Part shown: one piece after another, positions 33,137 through 45,062 of the stretch
How the letters are laid out: every line of letters starts with the position of its first letter
How positions within the stretch are numbered: the stretch's first letter is position 1
NCBI GenBank assembly: GCA_022702705.1
Contig: CM040434.1
Span: forward strand, 19,201,771-19,265,770
DNA from: Papilionanthe hookeriana x Papilionanthe teres
Taxonomy: Eukaryota > Streptophyta > Magnoliopsida > Asparagales > Orchidaceae
Direction: 5' to 3'
Length of the DNA: 64,000 nucleotides
The notes under the pieces: model-generated
What the model was told of the DNA's origin: nothing
What the model saw: only the letters and a program-made list of their open reading frames with translations
The model's database searches: none
Program-made: the position numbers and the translations under genes

Positions 33137-35492
33137 TGTTGACCTCATTTTCGATGAGGTCTTATCTTCTTCTTTTTAGTACTTAGGATCTAGCCTTAGG
33201 CTTTTCCTTTGACTATCTTAGAGGATTAGAATTGGGACCCACCATTTAGAAATTCAAACCACTTCTTAACTCCCTGCAACTCCACAAACTTGATTGCAAA
33301 CCCCTAATCACCTAGAGGGTTGAGATCAAATGTGGAAGTTTAAAGGATGAGTTCCTATAGGACTCTTTGGCCTTAGGACTACCCTGGGTGGCCTGGTCTG
33401 GTGAGGGCTGACTTACACACACCTTACACTTATACACTACACTTTCACACACCTCCTAAAACCACACCCATACCCAACTTGACTTCCGACTCATAAAGTT
33501 GATTCACATGGATGGTCCTTAACCCTAAGCCCTTGCTGAAGGGTTAGGAACAACATAGTGAATACCTCAAATGAGTCCCTTCATGGCTCATGTGGGCTTG
33601 ATATGGCTTCATGGCTCAACCAAAATGATTTCATTCCACTTACATTTACCCAATCTTCAATTTTCTAAATTTTCAATTTTTGACCCCTGGGACTCCGGAC
33701 CCGCCTAACCTACCAAATGCCCTTGAAACTACCCAAAATTTGCAAAATCACCTAAATTACCCAAAATTCCCTAAAATCATTCCTAAACATTTCCCTCCAC
33801 TCAAATTTATCATCCATAGCCAAAAATACCAAAAATTCCAAAAATACCCCCCAATACCCTCCAAATACCCAAAGTGCCCCTCTTGACCCAAAAATCCAAA
33901 AATTCAGAAAATTCTCAGAAAATTCCAAAAAATCCCAAATATTCCCAATTTCACTTTGTTCAACTACACCATGGGAAAATTTTGTCAATTTACCCCACTT
34001 TGTCAAAATCCCCAATTTGACCCATTTTAACCCAAAGTGAATCCAATGTCAAACCAAACCTACCCAATTGACCCAAATTCTGGTCCAATTCAATTTTAAA
34101 CTTCAATTCAATATTCCCAACACCAATCTAGACCAAATCCAAGTCTAATTTGATTGAAATTTGAATCCAATTTCACTTTTGGCCTTAAAGCCTAATTTGG
34201 ACCCATGACCCAAACCTAGCCCAAACCAATCCAATTTAACTCCAATTAACCCTAAATCTTTCCTAAACCTTCCCTAACATCCCCACAAACAAAACACTAA
34301 CATGATTTTCCCAAAATTTGGATCCAAACCCCACTCAAATTCAACCTAAAACCAAAAGGCCCAATTTTGACCTAAATCCAACCCTAACCCAAATAAGCCC
34401 AAATCCCAAAATCAAAATCCAACCAAAGTTGGAACCTCTTTCAAACACTCCCATAAACATTTCCCAACATCAATTTCACATCAATTTCAACCTTAGCCCA
34501 ACATTGGCCCAAATTAGCTCAATTTGACCTACATAGGCCCATTTATCAAATCAACCCAAATTCGACCCAATTCAAACCCAAATCACTCCAAACTTGTTTC
34601 AAATCAATCATGACACATCCTTAAGCCAAACCCAACAATTATTTGGCCCAAGCCTTTACCAAAATTTCATCCTAAAATCCATTTTAAAATCCAAAAGCCC
34701 ACTTCCCTAAACCATTTTAAAAGCCCATCTTCATTAAATTTTAAAAGCCCAAACTCATCCTAAAGCCCACATTACAATCTCATCCCATCACCACTGAATT
34801 AATATCATCCCTTAAGTCCTAAATCAATAATCAAATGGTTCCAAATCAAGCCATATGCCAAGTCACCTCTAAATGCCGAAAATCCTAAAATCCCTTTCTC
34901 ATGTAAGTGAGCCAAGCCATGAGCAAGCCTTGAAGCCATGCACAAGCCAATGAAGCCATGGGATCCACTTTACACATCATCATACTATTAATTGCAAAGG
35001 GAGGAGCCTCTTTTAAGCCCCTTAGAAAGGTCTTAACCCTTTTAATGCTTCACCTTAATCCATGATTAATCAAAATATTCATGGATGGTGACTTCTCTAC
35101 CCTTTCCTAGCTGATTCATCTGATCCAACCCTCAGCCCAAATCAGCCATGGGGAGGTGAACCAAGCCCATTTCCATGGGTTGACCAAACCAAGTGCAAAA
35201 GAAACCACCTCCCCATGCCATTTTGATCCAACCACTTTACACATGTAAGGCTTCAATTGAATTCACTAACTTCAACCCTTGACCTCCCTGACCTTGAGGG
35301 TGACCCTTGGCTGCTGGCCAGCCATCTGGGCCACCGTAAAACGCCATGGCCGAGACATAGGGAGGAGCCAAACTTTGGAATTTCACCTTGCTGAGTTGCC
35401 CCAGGCCCAATGACCACCATGGCCGTTCTTCCCTCGACCTGCGAGTCGATCCCGAGCCCCAACTCCCCATGGGAGGCCCTCCGAGCCTCTCC

Positions 35493-35500
35493 TATTTAAA
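35493..35500 (+). promoter_or_regulatory. TATA box of element E 3' LTR
   Basis: TATTTAAA in a GC-rich context (CTCTCC before, CCCCACCTCTCTCGG after), well placed for a plant core promoter. Transcription would start some 30 bases downstream. Confidence 0.5.
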
Positions 35501-38149
35501 CCCCACCTCTCTCGGCCATGAGGAGGTGCTTGAATCAACCTTAAGGAAACTGCGCCAAAATCACTCCGGACTCTCCCCACACCAGAGCACTTGATCCCCA
35601 CTTGTCCTCTTGCCACAATCCCACTAATTGAGCTCGATTTTGGAGCTCGATTCTCGGGCCGAAGAGGACATTCCCAAATCCTCCACCAAAGTCAAATTAA
35701 ACTCACCTACACCTGCACGAGGTCGAGAGGAGAAGTTCCCAGGTGAAAGCCCCCTCTCCAGAGCCACCCATCTATTCCGGACTCCAAAGGTTGAAATCGG
35801 GCTTGGTCGAAATCATACTGGACAATTCACTCGGCTAGGAGACTTCATCTGGAGCTTACTTGGACCCAATCGAAGGTGAAACGACCCTCAGATCGAAGCC
35901 ACACTTCTCTGAGCAAAGGTATGGTCCCACTCTTCTTCCCGAGCTTCTGAACATTCTCCATTTTTATTGAGTGAATTTCATGCCACATAAACCGTATGGA
36001 TGTGTTCGTCTTCTCGAGACGAATCCATTGAGCATAAGATCGTTTAATTTGGTCAAGTATCGAGCAAGATCTTAAGCCTAGAAGATGGACGGTTCTCGGG
36101 CTAGGAGGTTTGGGGACGATGAACGGATGCCGTTCATTCAATACACTAGAGGATGGACGGCTCAGATCATGTCGGATCAGTGGATGATACGCGGAAGGAG
36201 GGACCCGGGCCGGCCGACTCGAGTGGCGGCGTCGAATGGGAGTGCGCCGCGTGGTCGTTCGGAGATGCCGAGGATGACTGGGGCGCCGCGCTGGATAAGT
36301 AGGAAAATAGGCATTTTCTTATTTATTTAATTCCCTAAACTTCAAAAATACATAACTTTGTGTAGAAAAATTAGAAAAATAAAATAAAAATACCCTCTTG
36401 CTCAGTGAACAGAGGAGAATAATGTGGAAAATAAATCATTTAATTTCATTAAGTATTTTATTTTTAATGATTTATTTACTCTCTGCATTGTTTTAATTCT
36501 TCATGCATATAGGGAATTCACCATGGCATGAGACCATAGGGCTTTTGAAGCCTCGAACTTGAGAACATTCCCCGAATTTTCCAAGGTCGAGGCCATCCCT
36601 ATGAGAAGTTATTGATTTTTTAAATTTATGTTACTGTTTTGAGTATTTTAATTCCAATAATTAGCATGTTGTGAAATAAATCCTAGGAAAATTTGGTGAT
36701 GTTTCTTGTGATCCAGAGAACTCTAGAAAAAATAGGTTTTGAATTTATCCACTTGGAATAACCCTAATTGACTTAAACACCCAAAATAGAACCTTAATTA
36801 ATTAGAGCTAATCACACTTAAATTGACTTGAAATCAATTCTCCACTGACCTTTAGGATCAGGGAAACCTACCATAAAAGTTTGAAGTCAATTGGACTTGG
36901 TTAGCCCTACCAAATGGGTTGATTAAGCCGATTTAGCCAACTTAAACTTTAAAAATTCATAACTTTCAAAATACTTTTCAAAAATTCACCAAATTGGTTT
37001 TGGAGCCTCTCTGATATTAGGGGAATTTAAAAAAATTAAAATTGCAATTTTCTAAAAAAGTTGATTTTTTGCATTATTTTAATATTTTTAATAATTAAAA
37101 AATAATAAAAATTACAAAAATAATAAAATTCATCAAAATGTCACATTTTGAATTTTAATCACTTAGGAACAAACTCCATATTTTTCTTAAGTCTCTATGA
37201 TGAGATATCAAATTTTAAAGCCCTATGGTAATTTTAAAATTAAAAAAATGTATTTTCTAGCATTTCCACTAAAATAATTCTAATAAATCAAAGAAAAATC
37301 AGAAATTTGTAAAATATGGTTCTCTGATTTCCTTGATATTAGAGAGATTTTTGAAAAATATAAAATTAATTTTTTAATCTTTATTTTATTTTTAAATTAA
37401 TTAATACTCCAAAACTCAAAATAATTATAATGAAAATAATATAATTCAAAAAATCCCCAAAATTGGTCCAAGTGGTCCTCTAGTCATTAGGAATGTCCCA
37501 TAATTTTCTTAAGGACAGAAACTTTCCCTTGATCATGTTGTTGAATTTTCCTTGAAAATCTTTATTTTCCACAAAAAATAATTATATAAATAAATTAAAT
37601 ACAGAAAAATCACATTTTCTCCTCTAATATCTTGATTGACATATGATTGAAGCCACATAAAAATTTCAAATTCATTTAAGCTCGATTTAGTGAGTTATGA
37701 AATTAGTAAGTTAAAGGGCAAAATAGTAATTAAATTTTTAACCTATAATTAAAATTTTTTGGTTTAATTAAAAGGGTGGGTAAAATATTTGATACTAAGT
37801 TGATTTTGGATGTTTGAAACTTAGGTATTTAAAGGGTAGAAACCAACCAAATAATTTGAAAGTAATCAAAATAAACCTTAATTAAATAATTAATTAAATT
37901 TGGAAGAATAATAAAAAATTAGAATTATTAAAATAGGGATATTATTAGGAAGAAATTTATTCTTTAATCTAAGAATCCCTAAATTAATCACCTCAATAAT
38001 ATTCAATTCCTAATTAAAATGATAATCCAAATTCAAAACTTAAAATGCTTAATCATTAAATTGAATTAAAATTAAAACATTTAAATTAAATCCTTTAAAA
38101 TTTCAATTAAATTAATACTTTAACAATTAAAATTAAATCATCCCTAAAG

Positions 38150-38480
38150 CATAAAAAAATAAAATATTAAATTAAAATTAAAAGAAAAATAATAAAATTA
38201 AATTAAAATTAAAATTAAAAAAAATAAAACCAAATTAAAATTTAAATTAAATTAAAATTTAAATTAAATTAAATTAAATTAAATTAAATCACATTAAATT
38301 AAATTAAATTAAAAAATATTAAATTAAATTAAGTTAAATAAAAAATAAATAAAATAAATAAAATCAAGTTAAAATAAAATTAAAATTAAATTAAATAAAT
38401 AAAATTAAATTAAAATTAAAACTAAATCAAATTAAATTAAATTAAAAATTAAATTAAATTAAATTGAATTAAATATAACA
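38150..38480 (+). repeat. ATTAA-type low-complexity repeat in 3' LTR
   Basis: Counterpart of 17555-17840, with pentamer runs and slightly different run lengths. Confidence 0.85.
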
Positions 38481-40600
38481 TCACTTAAGACATAAAGAAT
38501 TCAAAAATAAATCTAAAACAACTTGAACACTATTCCAGAACTTAAACCCATTAATTGAAATTAAATTAAATCACAAATCACTTGAACGTTAATTTGCCCT
38601 CAAAAGCTTATGATGTCATAACTCTTAAACGGAGTGTTTAGTGAAGTGTTATTTCACTCATAGGATATTCAAATGTCACTAGTTCAGCTGAGCAAGATAA
38701 CAAAAATTGAACTCTTGGATAATTGATTCATTATATAATTAAATTCTCTTGGACTTAAAACAATCCTAAAAGTATTGAAAAGATGTTTAAGATTCGTCTT
38801 AAGCACTTCCTCAGTACGATATAATGTTTATAAGAACAACTGAACTTAATTATTCTTTGATGAAGAAAATCGTCCTCAAACCAAAACACAAGAACCTAGA
38901 CGTCAAAGGAGATGACTAGCTATATGATTAGGAACTTTGTAGAAAACCATAACCCTTCCCTTAGCTTTACCTAGGAACTTGCTTTAAATGCTTAAATATT
39001 CTAAATTGTGTTTAAGTGCGGCATAGGATGACGGAAAGACCCTCCGGGTATGCTTTTATTTTATTGCAATTTACCTTCTTGCAATTTACTTTATTGCAAA
39101 TGCACTTTACTTTTCTTGCATGATAAACAACTTGTTGCATGAAAACCCACACCTTTAGGATAGTCCCTAAAACTGAAACCAAAACTAAATTAAAAGTCAT
39201 TACAAGATAAAATTCACCGCCACAACATTTCAAAATATAAAACAACTCAAAATTTAATCACAAACGAGAATACAAAACTACGATTATAACTAAATTAAAA
39301 TGTCTTGTTGGATGATCGGGAATACCTCGGATGATGTAACCTACGTGTTGCTTACGGGATTTCCCGTAGTGCTAAATGAAAGTGTGGAACTCATTTAGTT
39401 GAGTTTAGCAAATTCATACTGGACTAAGTGAATCCGATAAAAATAACGATCGCTGGAAGGATGGAGCAAGTGGGATCTTAACCGGTGTTGTTATAATCGA
39501 AGCTTTAAGATTTGTTTTAATTAAAACATAAAAAACACTTAGAAATTAAAACTTTCTCTAAACCAAAACACTTTCCTCACCTCTTGATTTATAATTTCTA
39601 AAACTAAACCCCCTACGACAACAAGAAGCTCGGAGCATGGTGGGCGACACGGCCATCTTCGTCAGCAAGAACAACTCTACATCGGCTAAACATTCCTAGA
39701 ATTAAACAACAAAGCCATAGGATTTCGAGGTAGTTTGCTGCAGTGCGACATAAATCCTCGACTCTTCGTTGGGCATTTGCATGATCATGTCATGTAAATT
39801 AAGCTTCTAACCGGTCTTAGGACTCAGAGGTAGTTGTCCGATACGACATAAACCCTCACATCTTCGAAGTCTATTTGTATGATCGTGTCATACGAATATA
39901 AGTCCTAATTAATTAAAATTGGCGAGATCAAAACATTAAACAAACATTAGGACTTTCCTAAATTCAAGCCAAACAATAGGATAATCGGGAAATTACGAAG
40001 CTCGCTTCGAATACGTGATTTCTCCTACCTTTCTTCCTTTGAATTCCCAAAACAAAATGTTCCAAACTTGATCCATTCCTATTGAAATTCTAAAATTCAA
40101 TCCCTTGAAAACTTAAACTTTGAGATTCTTGAGAGCGAACTACGATTATTATCGAGAGTTTTCTTAAGTGATTCCCGTCACTTAAGATGTAATTAACTAT
40201 AGGGGCTTGCCCTTATAGGGAACTTTAAGAACCCGGAGTAATATAAACCCTGCTTAATTCATTTATATTAAGCAGGGGAATTTGTCGGCTTATAAAATTG
40301 GTTCGCAGACCAAACGGATGTCACAAATCTCCTAGTTTATTTAACCGAGCTCTATCATTAAGCAGTGTTTCTATTCTTTGGGATAAATACACGGTTTGTG
40401 ATGCGGCGCTCGTTTATATAAACTATCTGGGATGTGAGGTCGGTTTGATTTCATATCTTAAAATTATTTTCAAAATCAAATACTACTTTCTAAATCATAT
40501 ATATATATATTTAAATTAAATTAAATTAAAAATTATCCGACAATTTCTGTAGGCGACATCTTTTCAAAAATACAACACTCTACCTAAAAATATGCCGACA

Positions 40601-40605
40601 GAAAC
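40601..40605. repeat. Right target-site duplication of element E (GAAAC)
   Basis: Immediately follows the LTR end GCCGACA and matches 12520-12524. Confidence 0.9.
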
Positions 40606-41149
40606 CATTGTTTTATGATTGCGCTTAGTGCTATTCAGGAAGGCAGCGATGAGATCTTGGCATACAGAGGCAACCACCTTCCTCCTTCTGTCTGCTCCAA
40701 AACAAAACCATCGAGGAAGGTAACTTTGGTTTTTTTTCCCTTCCTCCCACCTGCTTACGTTCACATAGGCTTCTCTAAATCCCACAAATGAGATTTTTTG
40801 AATCATAGAGATAAGTTAAACCAGAGAAGAAGCGGGATTTAAGAAGCTAAATTATTTGAAGATGTCATTTTTATTGTTTATTAAGTTAAGTGTTACACAT
40901 GTAAATCCTCCCAAAAATATTATTTTTGAAATTAGAATTTCCCCTATCAAAATAAAATACTATTTTAATAATATTGGTTAAAGTCAAATTTAATTGGGCT
41001 CATAATTTTTTACTTTTAAAAAAATATTATAATAATAATATAATGATACTATAATAATAATAACAACAACAACAATAATAATAATATTAATTAAGTTACA
41101 CCTAATGAATAAATAAGTTTAATTGTGTAATCATTTATATTTTATTTTC
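40606..41149. other. Unassigned DNA right of element E
   Basis: Continuation of the sequence interrupted at 12524. 40606-40860 is moderately GC-rich with a T-run followed by CCCTTCCTCCC; 40900-41100 is AT-rich with ATA/ACA triplet repeats. The minus-strand frame 40564-40806 crosses the element junction and is not a gene. Confidence 0.5.
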
Positions 41150-41152
41150 TAA

Positions 41153-41434
41153 GGGTCTATTTGGGGTAGCTGTAGCATATTGAATAATCTGCCGATAAGC
41201 TGATTAAAAATAATCTGCTGATAAGCAAGGTGCGGTGGCTATTACAAAAATTTATTTTTTTGGAAAAGTCAGACCCTAGCTAGAAAGCCGCCATCACACT
41301 TAGATAGGTGCGGTGTGAAAAAGTTGTTTTCTGCATTTTGAAAACGCATAAGCTGCCAAAACACAGTTTACCCAAACAGGTCAGGTGTGTTTTCAAAAAT
41401 CCACCGCACCAAATAAGCTGCCCCAAACGCACCC
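41153..41434. mobile_element. Tourist-like MITE, 282 bp
   Basis: Ends are GGGTCTATTTGGGGTAGCT and, on the opposite strand at the right end, GGGTGCGTTTGGGGCAGCT, an imperfect inverted repeat of about 19 bases. TAA flanks both sides (41150-41152, 41435-41437), the TWA duplication expected of PIF/Harbinger-type MITEs. A second inner inverted pair, GGTGCGGTGG at about 41229 and CCACCGCACC at 41401-41410, supports the structure. No coding capacity. Confidence 0.7.
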
Positions 41435-41437
41435 TAA

Positions 41438-43333
41438 GTGATGTATGATCATTAGTTGAACTATTGAATTCTTAGAAGGATCGTGTTCTGCCTCCTGATG
41501 GTAAGTAATTTCTTTTTGATAGAGGATAAACTTACCCTTCCTAGGAAGGGCGTTAATCATTATTATTTGTAATCTATTCATGGTTATTTTATAGGATTAT
41601 CAATCATGCACTTGAACTTCAATCATAACTTTACACTTATTATGTACTTTAATTATTACTCATGATGGAAGCACTAAATGCCTTCATTTATTTTTACAAA
41701 TTTTATGTATATTTAAGTAATCCTAAGTTTATAATTTTTCTTTTTCTTACACTACTTTTATGAAATTGAATGTAGATTTATGTCGTATCACAAGTCTATG
41801 TGAGGTAACATATTTACTTACATACTATACATATGAATAGTTCGGTATGCTTGTGTTATGACATGTAGGTCGGCACAACCCTCTTTTGATATCAGCTAGG
41901 CTGGGCTAACGGGCCCACAAAGTGAGGACTCTATAGGATAATATCTGGTTTGTTTGGGTTGATATTAACATTTTTGATTTCAGGCTGTCTGTTAAAACTG
42001 ACTATATAAATAATAAATGAAAATCTGCATAATAAGAAACTTAACAGAAAATGATTGCATATTAATTATAATAAGTAAGCAAATTTGATGGTTACCACTC
42101 TTTTGTTTCTTTATGATGTTATCTATTCATGTAGTTATCATCTTTATTTGTTGTTCATACTACCTGTCCCATTTTCTTGTCATTTATACTTTAATAATTA
42201 GTTGTTATTCACTAAGTTTGCATATCAAACCCACTCATTGACATTATGCATAACATAATTTATTCAACAACTAGTTGACAGTGGGATCGTCTCCACCAGA
42301 GTAGACTTGACAATTTTAAGCTTCTTGTTATGGTATTTCTCATATTATTTATTTTAGTTATTATATATTTCCTTTCAGAGTGTGGGTAGTCGTTCACTTT
42401 TGTTATTATAGTTTGATTATGTCAATTTTATGTTTTTCTTTTAGTTCTATAATTGGACTATTCACTATGGAATAAATATTATATTTTTAATTTATTATAG
42501 TTGTTATTTGCATGCAATGTTTATTCTGAAAATATAAAACACGCTCAATTCATTTCATCTAGCTCTACTTTATCGGAGTCTATCATCTTTCGGACCCAGG
42601 GTGCGACATCATATATATGAATACATAGGAATAGGGTAGCGCGTTTGTAAATGACCTAAAAAATAATATTTCAAGGAACAACTCTTGGTACTCCTAAAAG
42701 TGCTCTCCTACTATGGAAGTCATTTTTTTTTATCAATACATAAATGATAATCTTTATTGATATATGAAAGATAACTAATATTACTTAATTGTTTCATTAT
42801 GTTTTAGGTTTATTGTTTGTTGAAAACAATGTGATGATTAGTATTAGCATCACATAAAAATTTACTCATGCAAGTAAATGAGATAATCAATGCTAAAAAA
42901 ATACTGTAGATAATGACAGTGGTCAAGAAATAAGCAACAGTTAACATATGTTGATAGCGATTAAATGATAGTCATCAGGTGAAATCAATTAGGTATTAAT
43001 GTTAAGTAATGACTTTCAGGTGTTATCAATCATGTGTGAATGGTAAAACAATAATAATTAAATAATGAAAATTGGATGATGACAATCATGCGAATGCAAT
43101 CAAACTATCATGGTAAAGTGATAATAATCAAATAACGATGGTTAGACGATGTCAATCAGATGATAATGATCATTAATGCCAATTAAACTATAGTTGTTGG
43201 GTGATGATAGTTTGACAAAGATTATTGTTGCATTGATCATTGAGCGGGGATTTATAATTCTTTAATCTTTAATCTCTCTTTAATTTCAAATCCCTTTCAT
43301 ATGGAAAATAAGGTTTATTCAAAAATTTTAGGA

Positions 43334-43336
<3 letters not shown>
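41438..43336. other. Unassigned AT-rich DNA, no gene seen
   Basis: No ORF with recognisable content. 42900-43230 holds diverged 55-70-base units containing GATGATxxCAATCA and AATAATxATTAAATAA words. 42580-42610 has a GC-richer word (CGGACCCAGGGTGCGACATC) of unknown meaning. Confidence 0.5.

Positions 43337-43365
<29 letters not shown>
43337..43365. repeat. AT dinucleotide microsatellite
   Basis: A run of alternating A and T, 29 bases long, ended by TATACATAT. Confidence 0.95.
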
Positions 43366-43370
<5 letters not shown>

Positions 43371-43520
43371 TAACAAAAAATCTCAAATACTACTGTTGTA
43401 AGGTCTATATCAATTCACTCAATAATAGATTATTTATTAAGCATTTAAGCATTTAAGCATTATAATGACATTTGAATTAAATGACTCACCCGACCCGCAA
43501 TTATGCAGTTATTTAAATTC

Positions 43521-43645
43521 CCAGAAGTTGGCCAAAAACTTGACCCAATTTAAATTTTAGCGATTAGTGTGAACAAATAAAATTTTTTAAAATATAAATT
43601 AATGGTTTTTAATCTAGGGGTACTACACAAGTATACGTATCTGGT
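43521..43645 (-). repeat. Relic of an Athila-type LTR end with decayed primer site
   Basis: GGCCAAAAACTTGACCCAAT at 43530-43549 resembles the primer-site/LTR junction of element D (GCGCCAAAAACTTGATCC), and GTACTACACAAGTATACGTA (43619-43638) matches the conserved near-terminal LTR block. The relic is cut off near 43650, where giant LTR F begins. Confidence 0.5.
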
Positions 43646-43911
43646 GATCTTACTTTTATGAGGGTCCTAAATTAACACTCACGAAAAAGCCAAGTCTTAA
43701 GTCATTTGCGCTGGTTCAAGATCCTTAGACACCTCTTTAAACACCTAATGATCAATATGATCATTAAATTCATCCTAGGAGGAAGTCTACCAATATTGAC
43801 CCCTTTGAACTCGTCTAGGGTTCGCTCAAACCCTAAAAATTGAATTAACCCCATTACACCCTTTTTGAGATCAAACCATGATGACATCCCAAAATGATCA
43901 AATCAGCAATG

Positions 43912-44410
43912 ACAAACCTTGATTTGGTCAACCCTTGACTTAAAGGTCACCATATGGACCATTTGGTCAACCATAGACCTAATTGGTCAAATTTTGGTCA
44001 AAATGGTCTAATATGGACCCAATGACCACCATATAGACCATTTGGTTAACCATAAACCTAATTCATCAAATTTTGGTCAAAACGGTCAAATATGGACCAA
44101 TAACCACCCCATGGACCATTTGTCAACTCTAAAACCCATTTGGTCAAATCTGGTCAAAATGGTCAAAAATTAACCTAAAGGACCACCAAATGGACAATCT
44201 AGTCAACCCAAACACCAAACTGATCAAACATGATCTCTTGATCAACTCAAGACACAAAATGGTCAAACATGACCATTTGGTTAACCAAAATACTCAAATT
44301 AGTCAAACCAACCATTTGATCAAATCAAGATATGGTCAAGTCACCCTGGTCAACTTTGGACCTAAAATTAGTCAACCTTGGTCAAACTTGGTCAACTTCA
44401 CCATTTATGA
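43912..44410 (+). repeat. TTGGTCAA-word repeat zone
   Basis: TTGGTCAA, AATGGTCAAA and ATGGACCATTTGGTCAACC recur roughly every 15-40 bases over 500 bases without a fixed period. It is analogous in position to the GACCCAAATT-rich zone of the E LTR. Confidence 0.75.
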
Positions 44411-45006
44411 TAAAAATTTGGTCTTTTAATCAAATTATTATATTTTCTTAATTAATTATTTATTTAATTAATTAAAGAAAGTGAGATTAAAGATCATTAG
44501 ACCTAGGATTTGAGTCCAAAATCATGGTTTAAGCTCACGACAAGACAAACCCATGGCAACCCTAAACCCATTCTTTGCACTTAAACCCTAAAACCAACTC
44601 ATAGTTTATTGATATTGGGTCATACACAACCCATTAATACCCACCATGACACAAAATGACCTACTTAGAACCCCCAAGCCAAGAATTTTTGACCTAAGTC
44701 AAAGGTCATTATGAAGCCATTATGAGAGGAGGACGTGTTAATCCTTTACAAAACCATTGGTGACTTGTTAACTTAGATGGAAGGGGGATAAAAAATTCAT
44801 TTTGAAGTCACCATTCACCTCATACCTCATCCAATGGGAAGGAGCCAAAGTATAGCCAAATTCTTGCCTTAAAGAAAGTTCATCATGGAGGACTTGGGGA
44901 AGCTCAACCATGTCTATCTTCAAGCTGAAATCTTATCTCTAGTATCACGAGGTTGTTTACCTTCTTCCACAAGCAAATTAATGCTTATACATGGCTTCTC
45001 CATGCC

Positions 45007-45013
45007 TATAAAT
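45007..45013 (+). promoter_or_regulatory. TATA box in giant LTR F
   Basis: TATAAAT preceded by CATGCC, about 50 bases before the insertion site of element C and about where the E LTR has TATTTAAA. Confidence 0.5.
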
Positions 45014-45057
45014 GGGCTAACTCGAGAGCACTCATGGAGAGGAGAACCCTAGCTACA

Positions 45058-45062
45058 GTCCC
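45058..45062. repeat. Left target-site duplication of element C (GTCCC)
   Basis: GTCCC directly precedes the TGAT end at 45063 and recurs at 62282-62286 directly after GTATCA. Confidence 0.82.

Larger units (their letters stand above)
12525..40600 (+). mobile_element. Element E: giant Tat/Ogre-like LTR retrotransposon, 28.1 kb, with AlkB domain
   Basis: Two LTRs of 7416 and 7464 bp (12525-19940, 33137-40600) in the same orientation enclose a 13.2-kb interior, and the whole is bounded by GAAAC duplications. The primer site TGGCGACTCCGCTGGGGAC follows the 5' LTR. Interior order is leader region, gag, protease, RT, degenerate RNase H, second archaeal-type RNase H, integrase, AlkB-like dioxygenase, tandem repeats, 3' LTR. 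The double RNase H, Arg-type primer site, very long LTRs and 3' tandem array are hallmarks of the Tat clade, especially Ogre. A hand comparison of the first ~290 aligned LTR positions shows about ten differences. All coding domains are frameshifted. Confidence 0.93.
33137..40600 (+). repeat. 3' LTR of element E (7.5 kb)
   Basis: Starts TGTTGACCTCATTTTCGATG and ends TATGCCGACA. Colinear with the 5' LTR throughout, with scattered substitutions and small indels. It keeps the intact terminal ACA and the TATTTAAA box. Confidence 0.93.
43646..45057 (+). repeat. Giant LTR F, left part (diverged E-type LTR)
   Basis: It resembles the first part of the E LTR in layout: a G-poor stretch with repeated words (43912-44410), a GC-richer zone, then a TATA box at 45007-45013. 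It stops at the insertion of element C and resumes at 62282. The exact left end is not visible; 43646 marks only where the Athila relic ends. The 79-residue frame at 44190-44429 comes from the repeated words. Confidence 0.62.
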
